Assembly (NCBI RefSeq): GCF_014649015.1
Contig: NZ_BMSF01000013.1
Span: 1-64,000 of the forward strand
Source: Streptomyces narbonensis
Lineage (GTDB): Bacteria; Actinomycetota; Actinomycetes; Streptomycetales; Streptomycetaceae
Direction: 5' to 3'
Length of the DNA stretch: 64,000 bases
Made by a program: the position numbers and the translations under genes. Under the pieces are notes generated by a model that saw only the letters and a list, made by a program, of their open reading frames with translations, searched no databases and had not been told where the DNA came from. This document shows positions 40,145 through 47,829 of the stretch, in pieces (the first letter of the stretch is position 1; each line of letters starts with the position of its first letter).

Positions 40145-41277
40145 TGCGCAATCGGCTCTCTGTGTTCGGCCCCCCGCACGCCGGCGAGATCGCGGTAGAC
40201 GCCCGCGACGGCAGCGCCGGTGCGCCGGACATCGAAACTGCTCAGTACGTGTGCGTGGGCCTCTCGGCCCAGTCGGTGCCGCAGCTCCGGCCTGCCGAGG
40301 AGGCGGCCGAGGGCGGCGGCGAGCGCGGCCGGGTCCTCGGGCGGGACCAGGCACAGGGACGCGTGGTCGGGCGGCAGGCTCTCGCGTGCCCCGTCCACGT
40401 CGCTGACGACGACCGGCCGGCCGCTCGCCATCGCCTCCAGTGGCGCGAGCGCCATGCCCTCCCAGCGGGACGGCAGGACGACCACGTCGGCCGCCCGGTA
40501 CCAGGGGACGGTGTCGTCGACGGCGCCGGTGAAGCGGACCGACGGGCCCGCCGCCGCGCGCAGCCGCTCGCCGTCCGGGCCGTCGCCGACCAGGACGAGA
40601 CGGGCCGTCGGCACCTCCGCGAGGACGGCGGGCCAGGCGGCGAGAAGCACGTCCTGCCCCTTCTGGCGGCAGAGCCGGCCCACGCAGACGACGGTGGGTA
40701 CGGGGTTGCCGGGCGGCCCCTCGGTCGCGAACCGGGCCACGTCCACACCGTTGTGGACGACGGACCAGTCCGCCGTGACCCCGGCCGCCTCGCCGGTACG
40801 ACGCTCGGCCTCGCTCACACAGAGGATCCGGTCCGCCCAGCGGGCGCCGAACCGCTCCCAGCGGCGGGCGAGCGAGGCGGTCGTCCCGGTGACCGCCTCG
40901 AAGGACCAGGCGTGCGGCTGATACACCGTCGGAATGCGCCCGCGCAGGGCGAGTCGGGCGCACAGCCCGGCCTTGGCGCTGTGCGCGTGGACGAGCGAGG
41001 GGCCGACGGCACGGATCACCCGGGCCAACTCCCTCGTCTCGCGGACCAGTCGGGGACCGGGGTCCCGGCCGGCCCGCCAGTCGTGGGTCTGCGCACCCTC
41101 GGCGCGGACGGCGGCGGACAGGACGGTGCCGGGCGGGCAGGCGACCGCGACCCGCAGGCCGGCGGCGCGCTGGGCGCGGACCAGGTCGACGACGACACGG
41201 GCGACCCCGCCGTCCCCGGGCTGGACCGCGTGCAGGACGGTGACGGACGCGGGGTCCGGCGCTAGTGGAGACCGCAC
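40141..41277 (-). CDS. Glycosyltransferase family 4 (second of the operon)
   Basis: A 378-residue GT4 enzyme. TVLHAVQPGDGGVARVVVDL at the N-terminus, LVHAHSAKAGLCARLALRG and RILCVSEAERRTGEAAGV follow; VVCVGRLCRQKGQDVLLAAW begins the donor domain and SRWEGMALAPLEAMASGRPV is the E(x7)E motif. GTG 41277 begins one base after the stop of the upstream secreted-protein gene, so they are cotranscribed. Sugar specificity is unknown. The longer frame reaching 41430 lies over the neighbour and is rejected. Confidence 0.9.
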   Translation of the reverse strand: MRSPLAPDPASVTVLHAVQPGDGGVARVVVDLVRAQRAAGLRVAVACPPGTVLSAAVRAEGAQTHDWRAGRDPGPRLVRETRELARVIRAVGPSLVHAHSAKAGLCARLALRGRIPTVYQPHAWSFEAVTGTTASLARRWERFGARWADRILCVSEAERRTGEAAGVTADWSVVHNGVDVARFATEGPPGNPVPTVVCVGRLCRQKGQDVLLAAWPAVLAEVPTARLVLVGDGPDGERLRAAAGPSVRFTGAVDDTVPWYRAADVVVLPSRWEGMALAPLEAMASGRPVVVSDVDGARESLPPDHASLCLVPPEDPAALAAALGRLLGRPELRHRLGREAHAHVLSSFDVRRTGAAVAGVYRDLAGVRGAEHREPIAQ

Positions 41278-41278
41278 G

Positions 41279-42334
41279 TCAGCGCCGGACGTCAGCCTGG
41301 AGGAAGAGCGCACCGAGCCAGACGGTGTCCTCCCGGCTGCCGAACCGGACGTGGACACGGTCGGCTCCCTCGCGCAGCGCCCCCCGGAGATCGAACACGT
41401 CGGAGTCGTACCCCAGAGTGTTCGTACCATCGGGAGAGCGGACTGTCCGACCGGTGCCGAATTCCGTGATGCTGGAGTTCATGACGTCGTCGGAGGAATT
41501 AGCGGAATCGGCCATTCGGACGCTCTCGGACGCGCTTGTGCCGACCTCCAGGTAATCACCGGAAGTGCCGCGGTCACCGTCATAGGCGACCACTCCGAGC
41601 CGTCCGCCCGTGCCCTTCGGATATCGGTTTCCGTCGACCGGGACGCGCAGCTCACCAGTCCCGGGACCGACCGTTTCGAAACCGTCCCACACGGCCAGCC
41701 GGCGCAGCGGTTCCGCGGCCTTCTCGTACGCGGCGACGAGCGTCCAGCCGCCCCAGCCACCGACCTTCGAGCGCCCCATGGCCACATTGACCTGGGCGAC
41801 GGTCCACTCGCCCGAGCGGGCCGAGCGGACGAGCTCGGTGACGTCGGCGGAGGCCTGGAAGGCGTCGGCGCCGCCGGCGGTGCGGTGGCCCATCAGGCTG
41901 TCGGCGAACAGTGCCTTGTACTGTCCGCCGGGCTCGGCGATCAGGACGCGCCCGTTGTCCGCGGGCGGCTTCTGCTCGCCCACCCGCAGGTTCCCGCCCC
42001 AGTACAGCCGGGCCCAGCTCACCCGGGCGCCCGAGGGCACCGGGAGCTCGGCGCGGCTGGAGTTGTACGTGTTGGGGTCGCTGTCCACGTCGACATACGC
42101 GATCGAGGAGTCGTCGTTGACCGACTCGGTGCCCTTCAGGCCCTTCGCCGCGGTGTTGGCGGCCCGCACGATCCCGCCGTGCTGCTCGGCCTCGTACCGC
42201 GGCGCGAAGGGGACGCGGGCGGCCTCACCGGGCTGGGGCGCGGCGGAGGCGGCCGGCAGCGCGGCGGACAGGACCGCACACGACAGGGCGCACAACACAC
42301 TGCGACGCACAGCAGGAAACGCTGAATTCCGCAT
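41279..42334 (-). CDS. Secreted beta-rich protein heading the exopolysaccharide operon
   Basis: A 351-residue secreted protein with a signal peptide (about 1-31, VLCALSCAVLSAALPAASA). The mature part is rich in Gly, Trp, Asp and Val: VSWARLYWGGNLRVG and VGGWGGWTLVAAYEKAAEPL recall DUF3344-like secreted proteins that precede repeat domains, but I am not sure. It could be a polymer-binding or shaping protein. GGAG lies 8 bases before ATG 42334. It is the first gene of the operon and is separated by 382 bases from a divergent chaplin gene. Confidence 0.7.
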   Translation of the reverse strand: MRNSAFPAVRRSVLCALSCAVLSAALPAASAAPQPGEAARVPFAPRYEAEQHGGIVRAANTAAKGLKGTESVNDDSSIAYVDVDSDPNTYNSSRAELPVPSGARVSWARLYWGGNLRVGEQKPPADNGRVLIAEPGGQYKALFADSLMGHRTAGGADAFQASADVTELVRSARSGEWTVAQVNVAMGRSKVGGWGGWTLVAAYEKAAEPLRRLAVWDGFETVGPGTGELRVPVDGNRYPKGTGGRLGVVAYDGDRGTSGDYLEVGTSASESVRMADSANSSDDVMNSSITEFGTGRTVRSPDGTNTLGYDSDVFDLRGALREGADRVHVRFGSREDTVWLGALFLQADVRR

Positions 42335-42716
42335 AGAGGTTCTCCGCTTTGATGAGAGGAGGAGGGGAAGACCCGAGAAGGCCGGGAGAGGGGGAGGTGT
42401 CGTCCGCACGAAATGGGTGAACGCGCGGCCGGCCCGGAAGCAACGTTCGGGAACGTTATAACCCCGACGCGGGGCGATAGTAAGCATTAGATGCTCGGAA
42501 ACGCTAACTCCCGTATCCGGGTGGCAGGTTCCTCGTTGAGCGTGTTGCGCCATTCCACGCCCAGTCGCTCCAATGGCCCTCTTATGGCCCAAAGATCGGT
42601 TGAACGTCACCCGTTCGGGAGAGCAACCGATGAAAGCCGGATGCGTTGTTGAGAGAGCCGGGCCGAACAGTCCGCGCAGTCCGAGTTGGATGAATTCGAT
42701 CGAGGAGCTCTTCTTC
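42335..42716. other. Divergent region between the exopolysaccharide operon and a chaplin gene
   Basis: 382 bases without a gene. It is less GC-rich around 42460-42500, where the operon's minus-strand promoter probably lies. It contains the chaplin's sigma-BldN-like promoter at 42512-42539. The transcript from that promoter would carry a leader of about 170 bases, in which I see no riboswitch or clear structure. Confidence 0.6.
42512..42539 (+). promoter_or_regulatory. Sigma-BldN-like promoter of the chaplin gene at 42717
   Basis: CGTATC (42512-42517), 16 bases, CGTTGA (42534-42539). The -10 matches the recalled sigma-BldN consensus exactly and the -35 differs at one base. Confidence 0.65.
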
Positions 42717-42956
42717 ATGTCCCGTATCGCCAAGGCCGTTGTCCTGACCGTGGGTGCCGCCGCCGCCGTCGCCGGTGCCACCGGTGTCGCCGCCGCCGAC
42801 TCGATCGCCGAGGGCGCGGCCGTGAAGTCCCCGGGTGTCGGCTCCGGCAACGTCGTCCAGGTCCCGGTGCACATCCCGGTCAACGTCTGCGGCAACACCG
42901 TCAGCGTCATCGGCGCGCTGAACCCGACCTTCGGCAACTTCTGCGCCAACGTCTGA
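42717..42956 (+). CDS. chpF: Short chaplin
   Basis: A 79-residue secreted chaplin: signal peptide to about residue 27 (ending GVAAA), then SPGVGSGNVVQVPVHIPVNV, CGNTVSVIGALNP and NFCANV with the paired cysteines. GAGGAG precedes ATG 42717 by 9 bases. The symbol follows remembered synteny with S. coelicolor (chpF near chpG and mel genes) and is tentative; chaplin membership is firm. A strong terminator follows. Confidence 0.88.
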   Translation: MSRIAKAVVLTVGAAAAVAGATGVAAADSIAEGAAVKSPGVGSGNVVQVPVHIPVNVCGNTVSVIGALNPTFGNFCANV

Positions 42957-42984
42957 TCTCGCACAGCGGATCGGTCCTTCCGAA

Positions 42985-43021
42985 GCCGGTGCGCCCACCC
43001 CGACGGGGTGGGCGCACCGGC
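42985..43021 (+). terminator. Strong terminator after the chaplin gene
   Basis: A perfect 17-bp stem with a 3-base loop followed by TTTTCCC, one of the few in the window with a T-run. Confidence 0.92.
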
Positions 43022-43232
43022 TTTTCCCTTGCGGGGACTGGTGGGCTACTCGTTCGGCCGCACCGTCGTGCGCCGTTCGGTGCAACGGCGTACGCCCCTT
43101 CGGGGGGCAGGCCGGACAGGGTGATTCACTCGAACGGAGACGTGGCGCTCAGTAGTTCTCCGGTTGCGGAGGGCTATACCCGCAGGCACGGTGGGAGAGC
43201 AGTTGTCCCCTGCACCACGAAAAGGAACAAGC

Positions 43233-44126
43233 ATGCGTCCCCTGGCTACCCGCCGCCTCACGGCCCTGGCGATATCCGTCGCCATCACCCTCGGCGCGGC
43301 GGGACCCGCCCTCGCCGGCGAACACCATCCGTCCTCCGCGGCAGACCGTGCCGCCCACGCACCCCTCCCCGAAGCCGCCGCCCTGCTGACCCAGGCCAAG
43401 GCGCTCGGAGACCTCGGCTCCGTGACGACCCCCGTGACCGAACTGGTCACCGCCGCCCTCAAGGCCGACGAAGGCCAGCTGCCCGCTGCCGACGCCGACG
43501 CCCTCAAGACGAAGATCGCGGCGGCCGTCGAACAGGCCAAGGAATCGGCCCCGGCCCCACTGCCGGACACCCCGGCCCCGGACCTCCCCGCTCCGGACCT
43601 CCCCGCTCCGGACCTCCCGGCCCCGGACCTCCCGGCCCCGGACCTCCCTGCACCCGATCTCCCGGCCCCGGACCTCCCGGCCCCGGACCTCCCGGCCCCG
43701 GACCTCCCCGCTCCGGACCTGCCGGTGAAGCCGCCGGTGAGCCTGCCCGTCGCCGCCGGGGCGAAGGCGGCCGCTGCCGCGCCGGCAGACGTCGTGGACG
43801 ACGCCCTCGCCACGGTCGAGAAGGCCGTCGCCGGTCTGCTCGCCGCCGTGACCTCGGGTGACGCCGGCGGAGTCGTACCGCAGGTGACCGCGACCCTGAC
43901 CTCACTGGTCAACCTGGCCGTCGCCACCGTGCTCGGCAGCGGTCTCCCCGCGCCCGACCTGGCCGGCCTGCCCGCACTCCCGGCGCTCCCCGGCGGCGTG
44001 CCGGAGCTGCCGGTCGACCCGCCGGAGCTGCCCGTCGACCCGCCCGAACTGCCGGTCGACGCGCCAGTGAAGCCGCCGGTCGCCCTCCCCGACCTGCCGG
44101 TCAAGCCCCCGCTGCCCGTCAGGTAG
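43233..44126 (+). CDS. Secreted protein with ten PAPDL repeats
   Basis: A 297-residue secreted protein. Signal peptide to about residue 29 (GPALA-GEHH). Residues about 30-110 are Ala-rich and helical (LLTQAKALGDLGSV, VTELVTAALKADEGQ). Ten exact-frame PAPDL units follow (43572-43721), then a second helical domain (VVDDALATVEKAVAGLLAAV) and a Pro-rich end with PELPVDPPELPVD repeats. There is no sortase motif or membrane anchor. I recognise no family. It lies between two chaplin genes, so a role in the hyphal sheath or wall is possible. AAAGGA precedes ATG 43233. Confidence 0.8.
   Translation: MRPLATRRLTALAISVAITLGAAGPALAGEHHPSSAADRAAHAPLPEAAALLTQAKALGDLGSVTTPVTELVTAALKADEGQLPAADADALKTKIAAAVEQAKESAPAPLPDTPAPDLPAPDLPAPDLPAPDLPAPDLPAPDLPAPDLPAPDLPAPDLPAPDLPVKPPVSLPVAAGAKAAAAAPADVVDDALATVEKAVAGLLAAVTSGDAGGVVPQVTATLTSLVNLAVATVLGSGLPAPDLAGLPALPALPGGVPELPVDPPELPVDPPELPVDAPVKPPVALPDLPVKPPLPVR
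43572..43721 (+). repeat. Ten 15-bp tandem repeats coding for PAPDL
   Basis: Ten in-frame copies of a CCGGCCCCGGACCTC-like unit inside the secreted protein gene, with small synonymous changes (CCCGCTCCGGACCTC, CCTGCACCCGATCTC). Confidence 0.92.
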
Positions 44127-44132
44127 TCCCCC

Positions 44133-44180
44133 CGAAGGCCCGTACCGGCCCGGCGTCCCGCCGACCGGTACGGGCCTTCG
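44133..44180 (+). terminator. Terminator after the PAPDL-repeat gene
   Basis: CGAAGGCCCGTACCGG and its complement form a 16-bp stem with a 16-base loop, 6 bases after the stop. Confidence 0.85.
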
Positions 44181-44352
44181 CGCGCGACAAATAGCACCGG
44201 TCGACATCGATCGGGTGCAGTGCCGAGAAATCCTTCCCCCCGGAGTTTCCGGGGAGCACACCTCTCGTTACAGAAGGCAGGAAGACATACAGGATTCGGC
44301 CAAGAAGCCTGTATGGAACGTGACTTGAAAGTACAGAGGAAGGATTCTCCCC

Positions 44353-44631
44353 ATGAAGTCCACCAAGGTCGCCGCGATCGTCGCCGGTTCGCTCGTGGCG
44401 CTGGGTGCCGCCGCGCCCGCCATGGCCGCGGAGGCGCTCACCCCCACCAGCCTGAACGGTGGGCTGGACGCGATCGCCGCCAACGGGCTGAAGACGGATG
44501 TGCTCAGCAGCACCACGGAGGGCTCGCCCGTGAAGACCGTCACGGACACCGTGGGCCAGCTCAACGAGGCCGGCAAGGGCGGCTCCGCGATGCTCGGCGG
44601 CCTGCCGGTCGGTGCTCCGCTCGGAGGCTGA
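44353..44631 (+). CDS. Small secreted protein, unknown function
   Basis: A 92-residue protein with a signal peptide to about residue 26 (VAAIVAGSLVALGAAAPAMA) and a short mature part (LTPTSLNGGLDAIAANGLKT, then STTEGSPVKTVTDTVGQLNE and a Gly-rich end). No cysteine, so not a chaplin. Its signal peptide closely resembles that of the chaplin at 26833. GAGGAAGG lies about 11 bases before the ATG. I recognise no family; the chaplin neighbours suggest export to the hyphal surface. Confidence 0.75.
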   Translation: MKSTKVAAIVAGSLVALGAAAPAMAAEALTPTSLNGGLDAIAANGLKTDVLSSTTEGSPVKTVTDTVGQLNEAGKGGSAMLGGLPVGAPLGG

Positions 44632-44790
44632 TCGAATGATTTTCTGATCGGCCGCCGTGTCGTCCCCGCTCTTCGCGGGGCACCGCTCCCTACTGTCTGG
44701 TCCATCCCACGCGAACGTCGACGTGGACTGGCCGGTCGGAGCGAGGGGGGATCCTCGCCGGTCTCTCCCTTTCTCCAGAGGAAGAGCGGT

Positions 44791-45699
44791 ATGCGGTCCA
44801 TCATCAGCAGGAAAATTCTCACCGCAGCGGCAGCGGCCGGCGTCCTGTCGCTGACCGGCGGATTCGCCCTCGCCGCCAACTCCCATGCCGGTACGGGCGA
44901 TTCCCCCGGTCCTGGTTCGGCGGGCCACGTCCAGGCCCCCCTCCCCGCGGACGTCTGCGGCAAGGACGGGGAGTTCGGCGACTTCATCGCGGCAGCCGTC
45001 GGAGACCTCTGCGACCAGGAGGGGGAACCCGGCGGCTACGGCGACGAGCCGACCCACCCCCCGACGACACAGCCCCCGCACACGGAGCCTCCGACGACCG
45101 AGCCTCCGACGACTCAGCCGCCGACGACTGAGCCGCCTCACACGGAGCCTCCGACGACTCAGCCGCCGACGACTGAGCCGCCTCACACGGAGCCTCCGAC
45201 GACTGAGCCGCCTCACACGGAGCCTCCGACGACTCAGCCGCCGACGACTGAGCCGCCTCACACGGAGCCTCCGACGACCGAGCCTCCGACGACTCAGCCG
45301 CCGACGACTGAGCCGCCTCACACGGAGCCTCCGACCACTCGGCCCCCCACGACTGAGCCGCCTCACACGGAGCCTCCGACCACTCGGCCCCCCACGACTG
45401 AGCCGCCTCACACGGAGCCTCCGACCACTCGGCCCCCCACGACTGAGCCGCCTCACACCGAGCCTCCGACCACTCAGCCGCCGACGACTGAGCCCCCGCA
45501 CACGGAGCCTCCGACGACTCAGCCCCCCACGACTGAGCCGCCCCACACCGAGCCTCCGACGACCAAGCCTCCGGGGCCCGAGCTGCCCGACACCGGTAGC
45601 GATCCCGCGCTCATGGGGGCGGCCGCCATCAGTGCGGCGCTGATCATCGGCGGCACCGTCGTCTACCTCCGGGGCGGACGGATCTCCCGCCGTCACTGA
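44791..45699 (+). CDS. LPXTG cell-wall protein with Thr/Pro repeat stalk
   Basis: A 302-residue sortase substrate. A signal peptide to about residue 29 (GGFALAAN) leads to a short head with two Cys (ADVCGKDGEFGDFI, VGDLCDQEGE). Residues about 88-265 are PPTTEPPHTEPPTT(Q/R) repeats, a stalk likely to be rigid and perhaps glycosylated. The end is a complete sorting signal: LPDTG, a hydrophobic helix (MGAAAISAALIIGGTVVYL) and RGGRISRRH. No sortase gene is in the window. The gene follows chaplin-like small secreted genes, so it is probably displayed on aerial hyphae. The short chaplins here lack LPXTG; this may be their wall-linked partner, which is inference. Confidence 0.9.
   Translation: MRSIISRKILTAAAAAGVLSLTGGFALAANSHAGTGDSPGPGSAGHVQAPLPADVCGKDGEFGDFIAAAVGDLCDQEGEPGGYGDEPTHPPTTQPPHTEPPTTEPPTTQPPTTEPPHTEPPTTQPPTTEPPHTEPPTTEPPHTEPPTTQPPTTEPPHTEPPTTEPPTTQPPTTEPPHTEPPTTRPPTTEPPHTEPPTTRPPTTEPPHTEPPTTRPPTTEPPHTEPPTTQPPTTEPPHTEPPTTQPPTTEPPHTEPPTTKPPGPELPDTGSDPALMGAAAISAALIIGGTVVYLRGGRISRRH
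45055..45575 (+). repeat. Tandem repeats of about 45 bp coding for PPTTEPPHTEPPTT units
   Basis: The stalk region consists of nearly identical units, including three consecutive 45-base copies (about 45322-45456) that encode PPTTEPPHTEPPTTR. High base identity indicates recent expansion; copy number probably varies. Confidence 0.88.
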
Positions 45700-45724
45700 C
45701 GCCCTGGGCTGACGGAACGTCAAG

Positions 45725-45756
45725 CGAGGCCCTCACCTTCACCGGTGAGGGCCTCG
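45725..45756 (+). terminator. Terminator after the LPXTG gene
   Basis: CGAGGCCCTCACC and its complement form a 13-bp stem with a 6-base loop. Confidence 0.85.
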
Positions 45757-45817
45757 GGCGTTGCTGCACACGGGGGTATTGCGCCACGTTTCCCCCGAAC
45801 GCCTCGTTCTACAGAGC

Positions 45818-46330
45818 ATGACTCTGCGCTCTCACGCCGGCATGGGAATCCTCATGACCGCACTCGCCTCCGCCGCCCTGGCCGCCCCGGCCGCAGCCGT
45901 CGAGGCACCCGTGATCGTCCCGCTCCAGGGCCTGGAGCCGGTGCTCCCGATGGACGCCCCCACGGTCGCCACCGGTGTGCCCGTCCCGGTGCCCGGCGCG
46001 CCCACCGGCTTCCAGAAGGGCCTCGGCTCCCTGCCGGACCTCACCCTGCCCAGCGTGCCGCTCACGAGCACCCTCCCGAAGACCGTGGTGGACGCGCCGC
46101 TCCCCGAGCTCCTGGACGGCAGCGACATGGGCCGGGCCCTCCTCAGCAGCCCGCACTCGGAGATGCAGGCGGCCACTCCCGGCGCCGTCGTCGGCAACCC
46201 GGTGGAGGCCCCCCGCGGCAACGGACTCGCCGGGCTCCCCGACCTGGCGGAGCCTCAGCTCGGCGTCCTCACCCCCGTGCTCAGCGGAGCCCTCGACCCC
46301 CAGCTGGGACTGGTGCCGACCTCGCACTGA
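45818..46330 (+). CDS. Secreted Pro/Leu-rich protein, unknown function
   Basis: A 170-residue protein with a signal peptide to about residue 27 (MTALASAALAAPAAA). The mature protein is rich in Pro, Leu and Val, with no cysteine (VIVPLQGLEPVLPMDAPTVA, TLPSVPLTSTLPKTVVDAPL, GLPDLAEPQLGVLTPVLSG). It has no anchor. ATG 45818 is used; ATG 45842 would shorten the signal peptide. I recognise no family, but its composition resembles the PAPDL protein at 43233. Confidence 0.72.
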   Translation: MTLRSHAGMGILMTALASAALAAPAAAVEAPVIVPLQGLEPVLPMDAPTVATGVPVPVPGAPTGFQKGLGSLPDLTLPSVPLTSTLPKTVVDAPLPELLDGSDMGRALLSSPHSEMQAATPGAVVGNPVEAPRGNGLAGLPDLAEPQLGVLTPVLSGALDPQLGLVPTSH

Positions 46331-46620
46331 CGCCACTGCGCCCCCCGCGCGAGTGAAGACACGATTCTTCCCCGCCACCCCAGGGGTCGTTGATCGTTAC
46401 AAGTGAAGGCTCGTCGCATGGCCGCGGCCCGTGGACCGAGGCCCGTCCCGTCGTATCCGGCGGCGGGCGCCCTTCGGTCCACGGGCCAATCACTTGTCGG
46501 ATCCTTTCGGAATTCTTTCGTACCGTTCGGCGCAACGACCGTGACCAGTCTCCGTGACGGACGTTGAAGGGGAGTCGGCCGTGATTCCTGCGGTCGCTTT
46601 CCACGTCCAAGGAGTTCTTG
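46331..46620. other. Region upstream of the chaplin gene at 46621
   Basis: 290 bases without a gene. A weak sigma-BldN-like match, CGTACC (46519-46524) with CGTGAC 15 bases on (46540-46545), lies about 75 bases before the chaplin start. Nothing else is recognised; no strong hairpin follows the preceding gene. Confidence 0.4.
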
Positions 46621-46896
46621 ATGTCTCGCATCGCGAAGGCTGCCGCTGTTCTCGCCGGCACGGGTGCCGTGGCCCTCAGCGGAGCCGGCCTGGCCGTCGC
46701 CGACTCGGGCGCCGAGGCCGTCGCCGCCCACTCGCCCGGTGTCGCCTCCGGCAACGTCGTCCAGGTTCCGGTCCACGTCCCGGTCAACCTCTGCGGCAAC
46801 ACCGTCAACGTCATCGGCCTGCTCAACCCGGCCTTCGGCAACACCTGCATCAACGCCGACGGCCACGGCCACGATGACGGCGGCTACGGCGGCTGA
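46621..46896 (+). CDS. chpG: Chaplin with Gly/His-rich tail
   Basis: A 91-residue chaplin. Signal peptide to about residue 27 (GAGLAVADS), then HSPGVASGNVVQVPVHVPVN, LCGNTVNVIGLLNP and NTCINA with the paired cysteines. Unlike the other two it has a C-terminal tail DGHGHDDGGYGG, which might bind metal ions. AAGGAG is 6 bases before ATG 46621. The position beside the tyrosinase genes matches what I recall for chpG in S. coelicolor; the symbol is by synteny. Confidence 0.88.
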   Translation: MSRIAKAAAVLAGTGAVALSGAGLAVADSGAEAVAAHSPGVASGNVVQVPVHVPVNLCGNTVNVIGLLNPAFGNTCINADGHGHDDGGYGG

Positions 46897-46913
46897 TCAC
46901 CCCCGTTCCACCC

Positions 46914-46952
46914 CGTGTGTCCCCCCGGCCCGCTCGGCCGGGGGGACACACG
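46914..46952. terminator. Shared terminator of the chaplin gene and tyrosinase operon
   Basis: A perfect 17-bp stem (46914-46930 with 46936-46952) and a 5-base loop between the convergent genes. Confidence 0.9.
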
Positions 46953-46962
46953 CGTGTGCAGG

Positions 46963-47829
46963 TCAGGCGTACCGGTAGATCCGGCTGTGGTCGAACAGCT
47001 CCGCGGGGGTGACCCCCCAGGGCTCCATCGGCTGGTGCCGGGAGACGACCTTGCGGTACTGCGCGTCCCCCAGCGGCGGCGGCTCCGCCGGCAGGTAGGC
47101 GGCTCCGGGGTTGCGCTGCTGCCACCGGGACCACACCAGGTCGACGAAGGAGTGGTGCAGCCAGAAGACCGGGTCGTTGACGGAGCCGCCGCCGAGCATC
47201 AGCCCGCCGACCCAGCGGTGCACCCGGTTGTGGATCCGGAACCGCTCGTTGCCCTGGCCCGAGGCCCAGCCCTCCAGCCGGTTGCGGAAGCCGGAGGCGC
47301 TCGTCGAGTTCCAGGGGGCCACGTCGTACACCCGCTCACGCATCACCTCGTCGAGCTGGGCCTGCGTCGGGAGCGCGACCGGGTCGCGGGGCCGGCCGAA
47401 GTCCCTGGTCAGGAAGCGGGTCTCGGACATCGCGTACGTCACGTTCCACCGCCCCGAGGAGTGGGCGAAGGGGCCGGTCATCACCTGGAGGTCGGCCCGG
47501 CGGCCGTTGCCGCCCATGAAGTCCTCGCCCCAGATCGAGGAGGCCGGGCTGTTGTCCCGGGTCCAGTCCCAGTACGGAACGGAGACCGTGCCGTCGATCC
47601 GGCGCAGCGCCTTCTCGAACTCCAGCAGGAACCTGCGGTGCCAGGGCAGGAAGCTCGGCGCCATGTGGGCGGTCCTGAGCCGCCCCTCCCCGTCGGCCGT
47701 GTAGTGGTCGATGTGGGTGCGGACGAACTCGTCGTACGCGCCGGTCCGCTTGAGCTCGAGGACGGCGGCCACGAACTTCCGGCGCTCGGCGCCGGTCAGG
47801 TCGCGCTGGTTCTTACGCGTGTACACCAC
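46963..47829 (-). CDS. melC2: Tyrosinase MelC2
   Basis: A 288-residue type-3 copper enzyme that oxidises tyrosine to DOPA and dopaquinone for melanin. The CuA site is H39, H55 and H64 (RTHIDHY, RTAHMAP, LPWHRRF); CuB is HNRVHRWVGG with FWLHHSFVDLVWSRW. There is no signal peptide; export depends on the MelC1 partner encoded just upstream, whose gene overlaps this one by 17 bases. At 288 residues it is longer than the classical 273-residue MelC2, and it resembles the second (MelD-type) tyrosinases of Streptomyces. Confidence 0.95.
   Translation of the reverse strand: MVYTRKNQRDLTGAERRKFVAAVLELKRTGAYDEFVRTHIDHYTADGEGRLRTAHMAPSFLPWHRRFLLEFEKALRRIDGTVSVPYWDWTRDNSPASSIWGEDFMGGNGRRADLQVMTGPFAHSSGRWNVTYAMSETRFLTRDFGRPRDPVALPTQAQLDEVMRERVYDVAPWNSTSASGFRNRLEGWASGQGNERFRIHNRVHRWVGGLMLGGGSVNDPVFWLHHSFVDLVWSRWQQRNPGAAYLPAEPPPLGDAQYRKVVSRHQPMEPWGVTPAELFDHSRIYRYA

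Noticed and set aside
45055..45575. CRISPR-like regular repeats
   Set aside because: Units are tandem, coding, with no unique spacers; they form the stalk of the LPXTG protein.
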